A stretch of DNA of 64,000 nucleotides from Enterobacter hormaechei subsp. hoffmannii (GTDB taxonomy: Bacteria > Pseudomonadota > Gammaproteobacteria > Enterobacterales > Enterobacteriaceae). Of this stretch, positions 29,450-38,618 are shown in pieces. Positions within the stretch are counted from its first letter, which is position 1, and each line of letters opens with the position of its first letter. Both the position numbers and the translations under genes were made by a program. Below the pieces are notes generated by a model that saw only the letters and a program-made list of their open reading frames with translations, did not search any database and had not been told where the DNA came from. The stretch is from NCBI RefSeq assembly GCF_001729745.1, contig NZ_CP017186.1, positions 3,224,001-3,288,000 of the forward strand, written 5' to 3'.

Positions 29450-30817
29450 ATGTTAACCCCCCCATTCATTCTGTCGATTGCCGGCGGCGGCAGCACCTAC
29501 ACGCCAGGTATAGTGAAAAGCCTGATGGTACGCCTGCACGATTTCCCCCTGGCAGAGATTCGCCTGTATGACATCGACGAGGCGCGCCAGAACACCATTG
29601 CGCCCGTAGTGGAAAAGGTCATTCGCGACCACAGCCAGAGCATAAAATTCACCGTCACCAGCGATCCGGAGGTGGCCTTCAGCGGTGCGCATTTTGTTTT
29701 TGCTCAGATGCGCGTCGGACAGTACAAAATGCGCGAGCAGGATGAAAAAATTCCGCTGCGCCACGGAGTGGTCGGCCAGGAAACCTGCGGACCCGGCGGG
29801 CTGGCATATGGCCTGCGTACGATCCTGCCGATGGTAGAGCTGATCGATCGGGTGGAACGCTACGCGCACGAGAAAGCGTGGATCGTAAACTACTCCAACC
29901 CGGCGGCGATCGTCGCTGAGGGCGTGCGTCGCCTGCGCCCCAACGCACGCGTGCTGAACATCTGCGATATGCCTGTCGCCGCGATGCGCAATATGGGCGC
30001 CATTCTGGGCGTGGACCGTCATAAACTGGAGGTGGACTATTTTGGCCTCAACCACTTCGGCTGGTTTACCCGCGTGCTGGTGGACGGCGAGGACAAATTA
30101 CCGGAGCTGCGTAAACATATCGCGAAGTTTGGCCTGCTGACGGAAGATGCGGCAAAAACCGACCCGCAGCACTCGGATCCGTCGTGGGTGAAAACCTGGC
30201 GCAACATCAAGCCGATTATGGATAACTTCCCGGAGTACCTGCCGAACCCGTATCTACAGTACTACCTGATGCCGAACCAGATTGTGGAGCATCAGAACCC
30301 GGACTATACCCGTGCCAACGAAGTGATGAACGGACGTGAGAAAAAACTCTTCGCCGCTGCCGAAGAGTACCAGCGCACTGGAATTTTACCGGATGCTTTC
30401 CACGTAGGTGTCCACGGTGAGTTTATCGTCGATGTCGCCTGCTCGCTGGCATTCAACCTGCGCCAGCGTCACCTGGTGATGGTCGAAAACCGCGGGGCGA
30501 TTACCAACCTGCCTTATGATGCGGTGGTGGAAGTGCCTGCCTATATTACCTCCGAAGGACCAGAGCCCGTCCGCGTGGGTCGGGTGCCGCTGTTCCACCA
30601 GACGCTTTTACAGCAGCAGTTGGCCTCTGAACAGCTGCTGGTTGAGGCGACCATCGAAGGCAGCTATGAGAAAGCACTTCAGGCGTTCACCCTGAACCGC
30701 ACCGTGCCGACCATGGAGCACGCAAAAGCGATTCTGGATGAGATGATCGAAGCCAACCGCGACTACTGGCCAGCGCTGCAAAAGGCATGGCAGGACGGTG
30801 AAGCGGTGAAAAAATAG
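29450..30817 (+). CDS. 6-phospho-alpha-glucosidase (GH4 family)
   Basis: Cytoplasmic NAD+- and divalent-metal-dependent glycosidase that splits the phosphorylated disaccharide delivered by the PTS. The N-terminal GGGSTYTPGI (residues 12-21) is the NAD-binding start of GH4. CDMP at 172-175 is the signature that separates phospho-alpha- from phospho-beta-glucosidases and supplies the metal-binding Cys172. His202 in NHFGW is the second ligand. At 455 residues it is slightly longer than GlvA or AglB (440). It starts 12 bases after the permease stop behind AAAGGAG. A terminator follows, so the pair forms its own operon. Confidence 0.9.
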   Translation: MLTPPFILSIAGGGSTYTPGIVKSLMVRLHDFPLAEIRLYDIDEARQNTIAPVVEKVIRDHSQSIKFTVTSDPEVAFSGAHFVFAQMRVGQYKMREQDEKIPLRHGVVGQETCGPGGLAYGLRTILPMVELIDRVERYAHEKAWIVNYSNPAAIVAEGVRRLRPNARVLNICDMPVAAMRNMGAILGVDRHKLEVDYFGLNHFGWFTRVLVDGEDKLPELRKHIAKFGLLTEDAAKTDPQHSDPSWVKTWRNIKPIMDNFPEYLPNPYLQYYLMPNQIVEHQNPDYTRANEVMNGREKKLFAAAEEYQRTGILPDAFHVGVHGEFIVDVACSLAFNLRQRHLVMVENRGAITNLPYDAVVEVPAYITSEGPEPVRVGRVPLFHQTLLQQQLASEQLLVEATIEGSYEKALQAFTLNRTVPTMEHAKAILDEMIEANRDYWPALQKAWQDGEAVKK

Positions 30818-30847
30818 GGGCTTGCTCGCGAGTTGAACGTGGTTAAC

Positions 30848-30884
30848 TTGTCGGTGTCAGAAAAAACACCGACAATCCTTTTTT
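30848..30884 (+). terminator. Intrinsic terminator after the alpha-glucoside operon
   Basis: Ten-base stem TTGTCGGTGT/ACACCGACAA with an eight-base loop, followed by TCCTTTTTT. It lies 30 bases past the glucosidase stop and 23 bases ahead of sseA. Confidence 0.9.
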
Positions 30885-30906
30885 ACGGAAAAGAATGGAG
30901 GCAACC

Positions 30907-31752
30907 ATGTCCACCTCATATTTTGTCGCCGCCGACTGGCTGATTGAGCACGGCGACGACCCGGAAGTTCAGATTATCGACGCGCGCATGGCCCCTCCGG
31001 GCCAGGAGCATCGTGACGTTCCCGCTGAATATCGCGCAGGGCACCTGCCTGGCGCGGTTTTTTTCGATATCGAAGCCCTCTCCGATCACACCTCTCCCCT
31101 GCCGCACATGCTGCCTCGTCCGGAAGCGTTTTCCGTGGCGATGCGCGAGCTCGGCATCAGCAAAGACAAACACCTCGTTGTTTACGATGAGGGTAACCTC
31201 TTCTCCGCCCCGCGGGCGTGGTGGATGCTGAAAAACTTCGGCGTGGAAAAAGTGTCGATTCTGGCGGGCGGGCTTGCGGGCTGGAAGCGCGACGAACTCC
31301 CGCTTCAGCAGGGTGACGTCACGCTGCCGGAAGGGGAATTTGATGCCACGTTTGACGCACACGTGGTCAAGCGCCTGACCGACGTTCTGGTCGTGAGCCA
31401 CGAAAACACGGCCCAAATCGTCGATGCGCGTCCCGCTCCACGCTTCAACGCTGAAGCGGATGAGCCGCGTCCGGGGCTGAAGCGCGGACATATCCCGGGG
31501 GCGCTGAACGTGCCGTGGGGCGATCTGGTGTTTGAAGGCGAGCTGAAAACCACCGATGAATTGCGTGCCATTTTTGAACGTCAGGGCGTGGATTTGCATC
31601 GTCCGGTTATTGCCAGCTGCGGCTCCGGCGTGACGGCCTGCGTGGTAATCCTGGCGCTGGCAACCCTTGGCGCGAATGACGTGACGCTGTATGACGGCGC
31701 CTGGAGTGAATGGGGTGCACGGGACGATCTGCCGGTAGAACCGGCGAAATAA
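30907..31752 (+). CDS. sseA: 3-mercaptopyruvate sulfurtransferase
   Basis: Transfers sulfur from 3-mercaptopyruvate to thiol acceptors. It has two rhodanese domains, the first inactive. The active-site loop CGSGVTA carries Cys238 (codon 31618-31620), the sequence that distinguishes mercaptopyruvate from thiosulfate sulfurtransferases. The start is the ATG at 30907, giving 281 residues as in E. coli and using GGAGG as ribosome site; the ATG four codons upstream is part of that site. Its stop overlaps the next gene as TAATG. Confidence 0.96.
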   Translation: MSTSYFVAADWLIEHGDDPEVQIIDARMAPPGQEHRDVPAEYRAGHLPGAVFFDIEALSDHTSPLPHMLPRPEAFSVAMRELGISKDKHLVVYDEGNLFSAPRAWWMLKNFGVEKVSILAGGLAGWKRDELPLQQGDVTLPEGEFDATFDAHVVKRLTDVLVVSHENTAQIVDARPAPRFNAEADEPRPGLKRGHIPGALNVPWGDLVFEGELKTTDELRAIFERQGVDLHRPVIASCGSGVTACVVILALATLGANDVTLYDGAWSEWGARDDLPVEPAK

Positions 31753-32522
31753 TGGATAACCGCCTGGCAACGCTGTTAACACGCGGGTCGTCACTGACCC
31801 GCGCGGAGTATCGCGTCCTCGCCCACCTCACTGAGCATCCGCTGCTGGTGGGCAATATCACGGTGCGCGAGCTGGCGCTGGCGACATTTGTTTCCACCGC
31901 GACGATTATGCGGCTGTGCCAGAAGCTGGGCTTCAGCGGATTTAGCGAGTTTATCTGGCACTGCAAGCAGCTGCTTTCTGACACGCCGCGGATCACCGTA
32001 CAGTCTGCGCAACATGCAGAAATGCCCGCGCTTTTTGCCCGGTTTATTGCCAACTATCAGCAGACCTTCCAGTGGGTTACCCAGGACAAACGCCAGCAGT
32101 TTGCCAGCCTGCTGCGCCAGAAAGAGAGCTTCTTTCTCTACGGCGCCGGGTTTTCATATCTTTTTGCCGAGTACCTGACCAAGAAGTTGCAGGTGCTGGG
32201 AAAAACCGCGTTCATCTCCGGACCGGGGGACAGCCGGAATATTTTTCTCAGCAACGCCGCACGCTATCAGGTATTTATTGCCGTTTCGCGCAGCGGCGAA
32301 ACGGAGCAGGTGCTGGATAAAGCGCGGATCGCCAAAAACGTCGGCATGACGATCGTCGCGTTTACCCGCGCGTCGGCCAATACGCTGGCAGGTATGGCCG
32401 ACGTGCATTTTGCCCTCTATGACGAAGCGGTACATTTCGCCGCCGAAGCCGCAGGGGTGACGTCGTTTGAGTCGAATCTGGTGCTGCTGATGGATTTACT
32501 GTTGCTGGAAGCAACGGGGTGA
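31752..32522 (+). CDS. RpiR/MurR family transcriptional regulator
   Basis: DNA-binding regulator of 256 residues with an N-terminal RpiR-type helix-turn-helix at about residues 15-75 (ELALATFVSTATIMRLCQKLGFSGFSEF). A C-terminal SIS sugar-isomerase-like domain shows VFIAVSRSGETEQVL. Such proteins sense phosphosugars. It overlaps the sseA stop by one base, an arrangement not found in E. coli, and lies 0.9 kb downstream of the alpha-glucoside operon. I infer that it controls that operon, since no other sugar gene is near. The short 31710-31751 upstream extension is rejected. Confidence 0.9.
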   Translation: MDNRLATLLTRGSSLTRAEYRVLAHLTEHPLLVGNITVRELALATFVSTATIMRLCQKLGFSGFSEFIWHCKQLLSDTPRITVQSAQHAEMPALFARFIANYQQTFQWVTQDKRQQFASLLRQKESFFLYGAGFSYLFAEYLTKKLQVLGKTAFISGPGDSRNIFLSNAARYQVFIAVSRSGETEQVLDKARIAKNVGMTIVAFTRASANTLAGMADVHFALYDEAVHFAAEAAGVTSFESNLVLLMDLLLLEATG

Positions 32523-32533
32523 AGGTCACCCCG
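32515..32533. terminator. Hairpin between rpiR-type gene and sseB
   Basis: Perfect eight-base stem CGGGGTGA/TCACCCCG with a three-base loop, overlapping the regulator stop codon in the 17-base gap of two convergent genes. No U tract, so its action as terminator is uncertain. Confidence 0.4.
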
Positions 32534-32539
32534 CCGTAA

Positions 32540-33316
32540 TCAGATAATGCGGTTGGTCTTGAGATCGCGCAGGAAGCCGCCCCAGCGACGCTCGTAGAAC
32601 GGGGTGATGTGCTCGGTAATAAAGTGGCTGATGCCCTGCTCACCTTTCTTCACCTGACAGATATCAATCGGCTCATCGCCCGGCAGGGTGTCGGTTGCCA
32701 CGCTTCCCGCTGCCTGGATGATCTCGTCGATATCGCCGTCGGCCTCAATCCCTATCAGCAGAACAGGCTTTTCGTCAGCGCTCTCTTTGATAGAGCAGAG
32801 AAACGCGCGTTTTACCGGCTTGATGGTTTTAAACAGCGTGGTCAGGGAGTCAATCATCTGCGCGGGCGGCTCGGCCACTTCAGACAGCAGCAGCGTTTCG
32901 CCCCCTTCCAGCACCTCCTGGGTGCTGAGCGGGTTGCCCTCGTCACCAATCAGATGGCTGATTTCACGTGGAGTGAACTCTTTCCCGGTCGGCAGTTTGG
33001 CGTTGAGGAACAGCGTCTGCCCCAGGGTCATTTCGAACAGCGTGCGCACCGGCATCACCACGAACGCCTGTTCGTCTTCTACCGCTTCCTGCAAAGCCTC
33101 GAGCGAGGTAAAGAACGGGATCACCGACGTGCCGTCGTCTTTCTCCCAGTGCAGCAGATCCAGGGCGCTGTCTTCGACAACCTGCTCCCCTTCCGCGGCG
33201 GTGCCCGGCACCCAGACGGTGGATTCCAGCAGCGTGCGGAAAAAGGCCGGACGGTGGGCGGGCTCGGTCGCCGCCTGCTCCAGCAGGGTTTCTAATTCGT
33301 TTTTGGTTTCTGACAT
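32540..33316 (-). CDS. sseB: SseB family protein
   Basis: Cytoplasmic protein of 258 residues, the exact E. coli length, with two SseB-type domains: an N-terminal region about residues 1-125 and a C-terminal one about 135-258. It is historically linked to enhanced serine sensitivity. Its molecular activity is not established. It contains no transmembrane or secretion signal and is unrelated to the Salmonella SPI-2 protein of the same name. It is convergent with the RpiR-type gene. Confidence 0.93.
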   Translation of the reverse strand: MSETKNELETLLEQAATEPAHRPAFFRTLLESTVWVPGTAAEGEQVVEDSALDLLHWEKDDGTSVIPFFTSLEALQEAVEDEQAFVVMPVRTLFEMTLGQTLFLNAKLPTGKEFTPREISHLIGDEGNPLSTQEVLEGGETLLLSEVAEPPAQMIDSLTTLFKTIKPVKRAFLCSIKESADEKPVLLIGIEADGDIDEIIQAAGSVATDTLPGDEPIDICQVKKGEQGISHFITEHITPFYERRWGGFLRDLKTNRII

Positions 33317-33334
33317 AGTTTGGCTACTTCACAA

Positions 33335-33410
33335 TTGCCCGGCGGCGCTACGCTTGCACGGGCCTACGGGTTTTGTAGGCCGGGTAAGCGTAGCGCCACC
33401 CGGCAAAAAA
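33335..33410. repeat. BIME: paired inverted REP sequences between pepB and sseB
   Basis: Two facing REP units, GCCCGGCGGCGCTACGC and its partner GCGTAGCGCCACCCGGC, around a central GGCCTAC...GTAGGCC hairpin. Near-identical copies lie near 40600 and 51250. It sits in the gap downstream of pepB. Confidence 0.9.
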
Positions 33411-33412
33411 GA

Positions 33413-34699
33413 TCACTCAGCCGTCAGCAGGTTCGCCACGGTACGCACACCCAGACCGGTTGCGCCTGCTGACCACTGCTCAACCGCCGCTTTACGGTAG
33501 GTTGCGGAGCAGTCAATGTGCAGCCAGCCTTCATGGTAGTTCTCAACGAAGTGAGACAGGAAGCCTGCTGCTGTGCTGGCTCCCGCCGGGTACGCCGCGC
33601 TCGCGGTGTTGTTCAGCTCGGCGAAGTTAGACGGCAGCTGGCTGCGGTGGAACTCGGCCAGCGGCAGACGCCAGAACGGCTCGTTTTCCGCCGCCGCGCT
33701 GGCCAGCAGGCGAGCGGCCAGCTTGTCGTCGAAGCTGAACAGCGCATGGTAATCGTTGCCAAGGGCAGTTTTCGCCGCGCCGGTCAGGGTCGCCATGTCG
33801 ATAATCAGCTCCGGCTTCTGCGCAGAGGCGTCGATCAGGCCATCGGCCAGCACCAGACGGCCTTCGGCATCGGTGTTCATCACCTCAACATTTTTACCGT
33901 TGCGGTAGCGAATGATGTCGCCCAGCTTGAAGGCGTTGCCACTCACCATGTTATCCGCGCAGCACAGGTAGAGCTTCACGCGCTTGTTCAGACCACGGGT
34001 GATGGCGAACGCCAGCGCGCCGGTAATGGTCGCCGCGCCACCCATGTCGGACTTCATGGAGTCCATGAACGCGCTCTGCTTAAGGCTGTAACCGCCGGTA
34101 TCGAAGGTGATACCTTTCCCGACCAGACAGGCAAAGACCGGCGCTTCTTTATCGCCGGTTGGGTTGTAATCCAGCGCCAGCAGGACCGGAGGACGCTCGG
34201 AGCCACGACCCACGGTGTGGATACCCATGTAATTTTGTTCGCGCAGGTCTTCACCTTTGGTGATGCGGTAGGACATCTTGTCGTCCGCCACGCCGCACAG
34301 CAGGTCAACCGCGCGCTGCGCCAGCTGCTCAGGCCCCAACTCTTCCGCCGGGGCGTTGATGGTGTCGCGCACCCAGTCGATAATTTTCAGGCGGCTTTCC
34401 AGCTCTTTCTGACCGGCTTCATCGAGGTTCGCCCACTCAATTTTACGGGTGCCTTTCGGGCCTTTGTAACCCGCCCAGAAAGCCCAGCTGCGGTCTGTGT
34501 CCCAGCCTTCGCCAGCCAGAGTGACATGCTTAATGCCCAGGCCGTCAATTTTACGCGCGGCGCGCTGGATCAGGCCCAAATCATCGTTACCCGTCAGGTG
34601 CAGGGTAATACCGTCGTTATTGATGCTCCAGGTGGCTTTCTCGCCCCAGCGTGCGTCGGCTGGCTGCGTGGAGAGTGTAATCTTCATCGCTTCGGTCAT
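33413..34699 (-). CDS. pepB: Peptidase B (M17 aminopeptidase)
   Basis: Manganese-dependent leucyl-type aminopeptidase acting on small peptides in the cytoplasm. The M17 signature [14 protein letters not shown] is intact. The metal and catalytic region [15 protein letters not shown] and [10 protein letters not shown] is present, with Thr where many homologues have Ser in DSGGYS. I start at the ATG giving [21 protein letters not shown], 428 residues against 427 in E. coli. It follows iscX across a hairpin, an order conserved in E. coli. Confidence 0.96.
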   Translation of the reverse strand: MTEAMKITLSTQPADARWGEKATWSINNDGITLHLTGNDDLGLIQRAARKIDGLGIKHVTLAGEGWDTDRSWAFWAGYKGPKGTRKIEWANLDEAGQKELESRLKIIDWVRDTINAPAEELGPEQLAQRAVDLLCGVADDKMSYRITKGEDLREQNYMGIHTVGRGSERPPVLLALDYNPTGDKEAPVFACLVGKGITFDTGGYSLKQSAFMDSMKSDMGGAATITGALAFAITRGLNKRVKLYLCCADNMVSGNAFKLGDIIRYRNGKNVEVMNTDAEGRLVLADGLIDASAQKPELIIDMATLTGAAKTALGNDYHALFSFDDKLAARLLASAAAENEPFWRLPLAEFHRSQLPSNFAELNNTASAAYPAGASTAAGFLSHFVENYHEGWLHIDCSATYRKAAVEQWSAGATGLGVRTVANLLTAE

Positions 34700-34719
34700 T
34701 TTATTTGTCCTTATTAGCA

Positions 34720-34745
34720 AACGGGCCGCCTGAAGGCAGCCCGTT
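34720..34745 (-). terminator. Hairpin between iscX and pepB
   Basis: Stem AACGGGC/GCCCGTT enclosing an inner GCC-TGAA-GGC hairpin, about 10 bases after the iscX stop. The minus strand lacks a T run behind it, so it probably lets part of the transcript continue into pepB. Confidence 0.5.
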
Positions 34746-34752
34746 AAGTGAT

Positions 34753-34953
34753 TTACTCTGCTTCATCTAACCAGACTAACAGAATCGCCTCCAGAATTTT
34801 TTCATTGGATGCGTTTGGATCGTCGTCAAAATCCTCTAAATCGCAGATCCACTGATGCATGTCGGTGAATCGTACGGTCTTCGGATCGAGATCCGGGTTC
34901 GCGTCGTAGAGCGCTTCGCCGATTTCACGGCTGTCAGTCCACTTCAGTCCCAT
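34753..34953 (-). CDS. iscX: Fe-S cluster assembly protein IscX
   Basis: Small acidic protein of 66 residues that binds iron and the cysteine desulfurase IscS, modulating sulfur release. It matches E. coli IscX almost residue for residue ([26 protein letters not shown]). The start is the ATG at 34951-34953; the longer frame reads back into fdx and is not real. It is the last gene of the isc operon, one base after fdx. Confidence 0.97.
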   Translation of the reverse strand: MGLKWTDSREIGEALYDANPDLDPKTVRFTDMHQWICDLEDFDDDPNASNEKILEAILLVWLDEAE

Positions 34954-34954
34954 A

Positions 34955-35290
34955 TTAATGCTCGCGTGCGTGGTTGATGGTGTAGCGTGGGAATTCCACG
35001 ACCAGATCTTCATCGGTCACCGCCGCCTGGCAGCTTAAGCGGCTGTCTGGCTCCAGACCCCATGCTTTATCCAGCATGTCGTCTTCGTCTTCGGTGCTCT
35101 CGGCGAGAGAATCAAAACCTTCACGCACGATGCAGTGGCAGGTGGTGCAGGCACAGGATTTTTCACAGGCGTGTTCCACTTCGATACCTGCACGCAGGGC
35201 TACATCGAGAATGGTTTCACCGGTCTTCGCTTCCAGAACAGCGCCATCCGGACAGAGGTCCGCATGAGGCAAAATAACAATCTTTGGCAT
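34955..35290 (-). CDS. fdx: [2Fe-2S] ferredoxin of the Isc system
   Basis: Adrenodoxin-type ferredoxin of 111 residues that supplies electrons for cluster assembly. The ligands are Cys42, Cys48, Cys51 and a fourth in RLSCQA near residue 87, the C-x5-C-x2-C-x~35-C pattern. Acidic stretches ([10 protein letters not shown]) match the partner-binding surface. It starts one base past the hscA stop, consistent with operon translation. Confidence 0.97.
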   Translation of the reverse strand: MPKIVILPHADLCPDGAVLEAKTGETILDVALRAGIEVEHACEKSCACTTCHCIVREGFDSLAESTEDEDDMLDKAWGLEPDSRLSCQAAVTDEDLVVEFPRYTINHAREH

Positions 35291-35291
35291 A

Positions 35292-37142
35292 TTAAACCTC
35301 GTCCACGGACTGGCCTTTCAGCGCGACGCGGACAGATTTGTCCATGCGGCGAGCAGCGAAGTCCTGGGTTTGTTTATCAACGTTTTTAATGGCTTCTTCT
35401 ATTGCGTCAGCGTCATTGCCTTCGGCCACGGCGCTTAAGCGCGCGGCAGCCTCGTCAATCACCTGGCGCTCAGCGGCGCTTAACAGCGCGGCGTCGGCAG
35501 CGAGCGCGCCGTTCAGGCTTTCCAGCACGCGTGCGGCTTCCACTTTTTGTTCCGCCAGCATACGCGCCTTCACATCCTGCTCGGCGTAGCTCATTGAGTC
35601 CTGAATCATGGAGGCGATTTCGCCATCGGTCAGGCCGTAGGACGGCTTCACCTGAATGGACGATTCGACGCCGGTGGATTTTTCCATCGCCGTCACGCTC
35701 AGGAGACCGTCCGCATCCACCTGGAAGGTGACGCGAATATGCGCCCCGCCCGCCGGCAGCGCCGGAATTCCGCGCAGCGCAAAGCGCGCCAGAGAGCGGC
35801 AGTCCTGCACCAGCTCGCGCTCGCCCTGCATCACGTGGATGGACATCGCGGTCTGGCCGTCTTTGAAGGTCGTAAACTCCTGCGCGCGCGCCACCGGAAT
35901 GGTGGTGTTACGGGGAATAACTTTCTCCACCAGGCCGCCCATGGTTTCTAAACCCAGAGACAGCGGGATGACGTCCAGCAGCAGCATTTCGCTGTCCGGC
36001 TTGTTGCCGACCAGGATATCGGCCTGGATAGCGGCACCCACGGCAACCACTTTGTCCGGGTCGATAGAGGTCAGCGGCGTGCGGCCAAAGAATTCCCCTA
36101 CGCGCTCACGTACCAGCGGCACGCGGGTTGAGCCGCCAACCATGACCACTTCCAGCACCTCGTTAGCCTCAACGCCCGCATCTTTCAATGCGCGACGGCA
36201 GGCCAGTAGGGTACGCTTAACCAGAGGCGCAATCAGTTCGCTGAACTGGTCGCGGGTGATCTCACCCTGCCAGCCTGCGACGTTCACGCTGACGGACTGC
36301 GCATCGCTCAGGGCGATTTTGGCGTCGATGGCCGCATCCAGCAGTTCACGCTGGACGCGCGCATCGCTGCGATCGCTGATGCCCGCCTGCTCGCGGATGT
36401 AGTCCGCCAGCAGATGGTCGAAGTCATCGCCGCCGAGCGCGGAATCCCCGCCGGTGGCCAGCACTTCGAACACACCGCGGCTTAAGCGCAGGATAGAGAT
36501 ATCAAACGTCCCGCCGCCGAGATCGTAAACCGCAATCACCCCTTCCTGACCGGAATCGAGGCCGTAGGCAATGGCTGCCGCTGTCGGTTCGTTCAGCAGA
36601 CGCAGCACGTGCAGGCCCGCCAGACGCGCGGCGTCTTTGGTGCCCTGACGTTGTGCATCGTCGAAGTAGGCCGGAACGGTGATTACCACGCCGTCCAGAT
36701 CGCCACCGAGCGTCGCCGTCGCGCGCGCCGCCAGCGCTTTGAGGATGTCAGCGGAAACACGAATCGGGTTCAGCAGACCGGCAGATGTCGCAATCATCGG
36801 CAGGCCGTTTTCGCTGGCCTGTAACTGGTACGGCAGATGCGGATAACGGGTCTGGATATCCGCCAGCGAGCGGCCCATCATGCGCTTAACCGAGCTGATG
36901 GTGTTAGCCGGATCGCGCGCGGCATTGGCGCGGGCATCAAAGCCGACAGCGTGACCCTGCTGCTGGTAGTGGACCACGGAAGGCAGCAGATGGCGGCCCT
37001 GCTCGTCAGCCAGCGTTTCCGCCTGGCCGCTACGCACGGTCGCCACGAGAGAATTGGTGGTGCCCAGGTCAATACCGACCGCCAGACGACGCTGGTGCGG
37101 TGCGGCGCTAAAGCCTGGCTCACTAATTTGTAATAAGGCCAT
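35292..37142 (-). CDS. hscA: Fe-S cluster chaperone HscA
   Basis: Specialised Hsp70 that, with HscB, drives transfer of clusters from IscU to apo-proteins. The ATPase domain shows [13 protein letters not shown] near residue 24 and [15 protein letters not shown]. The substrate-binding domain (about residues 390-510), which recognises the IscU LPPVK motif, follows, then a helical lid. At 616 residues it equals E. coli HscA. It lies 14 bases after hscB. Confidence 0.97.
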   Translation of the reverse strand: MALLQISEPGFSAAPHQRRLAVGIDLGTTNSLVATVRSGQAETLADEQGRHLLPSVVHYQQQGHAVGFDARANAARDPANTISSVKRMMGRSLADIQTRYPHLPYQLQASENGLPMIATSAGLLNPIRVSADILKALAARATATLGGDLDGVVITVPAYFDDAQRQGTKDAARLAGLHVLRLLNEPTAAAIAYGLDSGQEGVIAVYDLGGGTFDISILRLSRGVFEVLATGGDSALGGDDFDHLLADYIREQAGISDRSDARVQRELLDAAIDAKIALSDAQSVSVNVAGWQGEITRDQFSELIAPLVKRTLLACRRALKDAGVEANEVLEVVMVGGSTRVPLVRERVGEFFGRTPLTSIDPDKVVAVGAAIQADILVGNKPDSEMLLLDVIPLSLGLETMGGLVEKVIPRNTTIPVARAQEFTTFKDGQTAMSIHVMQGERELVQDCRSLARFALRGIPALPAGGAHIRVTFQVDADGLLSVTAMEKSTGVESSIQVKPSYGLTDGEIASMIQDSMSYAEQDVKARMLAEQKVEAARVLESLNGALAADAALLSAAERQVIDEAAARLSAVAEGNDADAIEEAIKNVDKQTQDFAARRMDKSVRVALKGQSVDEV

Positions 37143-37156
37143 AATTGCTTCCGAAA

Positions 37157-37672
37157 TTAAAAATCGAGCAGCTTTTCTTCGAGTTGTTCAGCACTGCTTC
37201 GCAGTTTATCGAGAAAACGGAGTTTGCGCACAGTGTCTGCCGCCACATCCCAGGTCTCGTTGTTCAGTTGCTCAACCATCTGCTGATGGCGGGTATCGAA
37301 CATGCCCTTTACGCGCTGGAGAAAACGTTCCAGACGCGCTTCGTCTTTAGCCTGTTCAATTTCATCCAGCTCTTCGCGAAGCTCCAGCTGCTCCATCAGA
37401 AACGCGGTGTCGCGCACGGTATGCTGTTCGCTCGCCAGATCAAAACCGTGGAGCGAGAGCAGATATTCTGCACGCGCCAGCGGATGACGCAGCGTTTGCC
37501 AGGCCTGGTTGATGGTTGCGGAGTGTGATACCGCAGCCAGCTGCTCTGCCTGCGTCCCGCTGGCGAATTTATCCGGATGGTACTGACGCTGGAGATCCTG
37601 AAAACGGATCGTCAGCGCCTGGAGATCAATCGGGTATTGAGCGGGTAGTCCGAAGAGAGTGAAGTAATCCAT
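37157..37672 (-). CDS. hscB: Fe-S cluster co-chaperone HscB
   Basis: J-domain protein that binds IscU and stimulates HscA ATPase. The J domain occupies residues 1-75 with the HPD motif at 32-34 (QYHPDKF). A three-helix C-terminal domain rich in Leu/Glu contacts IscU. At 171 residues it has the normal length. It is separated from iscA by an unusually long gap that holds an ERIC element. Confidence 0.97.
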   Translation of the reverse strand: MDYFTLFGLPAQYPIDLQALTIRFQDLQRQYHPDKFASGTQAEQLAAVSHSATINQAWQTLRHPLARAEYLLSLHGFDLASEQHTVRDTAFLMEQLELREELDEIEQAKDEARLERFLQRVKGMFDTRHQQMVEQLNNETWDVAADTVRKLRFLDKLRSSAEQLEEKLLDF

Positions 37673-37701
37673 AACAATCTCAGGGGTAGCCTGTTAGAAC
37701 A

Positions 37702-37733
37702 AACCCCACGCGCAGCAAAGCCACGGTGGGGTT
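37702..37733 (-). other. Hairpin between the ERIC element and hscB
   Basis: Stem AACCCCAC/GTGGGGTT with a 16-base loop. Read on the minus strand it is followed by TTGTTCT. It could act as a weak attenuator within the isc transcript, about 30 bases ahead of hscB. It overlaps the end of the ERIC element by three bases. Confidence 0.45.
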
Positions 37734-37858
37734 ATACCTTCTTACTTCGCGCTGCAGATGCGTTGTCTGCGCTCGTTCACCCCAGTCACTTACTTAAGTA
37801 AGCTCCCGGGGATTCACTCGCTTGCCGCCTTTCTGCAACACGAATTAATCGGTATAAC
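37731..37858. repeat. ERIC element inside the isc operon
   Basis: A 128-base imperfect palindrome ending in GTTATACC and GGTATAAC. Its core CACCCCAGTCACTTACTT and AAGTAAGCTCCCGGGGATTC are the two arms targeted by the standard ERIC typing primers, with one or two mismatches. It lies in the transcribed gap between iscA and hscB. Confidence 0.93.
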
Positions 37859-37870
37859 AGCGGAACGCGG

Positions 37871-38194
37871 TTAAACGTGGAAGCTTTCGCCGCAACCACA
37901 CTCGTCTTTGACGTTCGGGTTCGTAAATTTGAACCCTTCGTTCAGGCCTTCTTTTACAAAGTCCAGCTGAGTGCCGTTGAGAAATTGCAGGCTTTTGCCA
38001 TCGACCACCACCTTCACGCCCTTGTCTTCAAACACGGTGTCATCAGACGCCGGTTCGTCAACAAACTCCAGTACGTAAGCCATACCAGAACAGCCGGAGG
38101 TACGTACGCCCAGTCGCAGGCCAAAGCCTTTACCACGGTTCGCCAGAAAAGAGCTTACTCGCGCGGCAGCGCTGTCGCTAAGGGTAATCGACAT
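37871..38194 (-). CDS. iscA: Iron-sulfur assembly protein IscA
   Basis: A-type carrier that binds iron or a cluster and delivers it to [4Fe-4S] targets. The three ligands are Cys35 in [10 protein letters not shown] and the CGCG pair near the C-terminus (DECGCGESF). At 107 residues from the ATG at 38192-38194 it equals E. coli; an ATG two codons earlier is the only alternative. It lies 13 bases after iscU. Confidence 0.97.
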   Translation of the reverse strand: MSITLSDSAAARVSSFLANRGKGFGLRLGVRTSGCSGMAYVLEFVDEPASDDTVFEDKGVKVVVDGKSLQFLNGTQLDFVKEGLNEGFKFTNPNVKDECGCGESFHV

Positions 38195-38207
38195 ACTCAA
38201 ACCTCAA

Positions 38208-38594
38208 TTATTTTGCTTCACGTTTGCTTTTGTAATCCGCAATGGCGGCTTTGATCGCGTCTTCTGCCAGAATTGAACAGTGAATTTTCACCGGCGGCAG
38301 TTCGAGTTCTTCAGCAATGTCCGTGTTTTTGATTGCCTGTGCTTCGTCCAGAGACTTGCCCTTCACCCACTCGGTGACCAGGGAGCTGGAGGCGATAGCA
38401 GAACCGCAGCCGTAGGTCTTGAAGCGCGCGTCTTCAATGATACCTTCATTGTTGACTTTAATCTGCAACTTCATCACGTCGCCACACGCTGGCGCGCCAA
38501 CCATACCGCTACCGACAGATTCGTCGCTGTTGTCAAAAGAGCCAACGTTGCGCGGGTTCTCGTAATGATCGATAACTTTTTCGCTGTATGCCAT
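38208..38594 (-). CDS. iscU: Fe-S cluster scaffold IscU
   Basis: Scaffold on which IscS builds [2Fe-2S] clusters. The conserved cysteines are Cys37 (GAPACGDV), Cys63 (YGCGSA) and Cys106 (VKIHCSIL). The LPPVK motif recognised by HscA lies just before the last cysteine. At 128 residues it equals E. coli IscU. It sits 24 bases after iscS in the standard isc order. Confidence 0.98.
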   Translation of the reverse strand: MAYSEKVIDHYENPRNVGSFDNSDESVGSGMVGAPACGDVMKLQIKVNNEGIIEDARFKTYGCGSAIASSSLVTEWVKGKSLDEAQAIKNTDIAEELELPPVKIHCSILAEDAIKAAIADYKSKREAK

Positions 38595-38618
38595 GATTGA
38601 ATTCTCCTTATGTACCGA

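Noticed and set aside
37731..37858. Small RNA gene between iscA and hscB
   Set aside because: The structured sequence is fully explained by the ERIC consensus; no independent promoter or terminator pair is visible.
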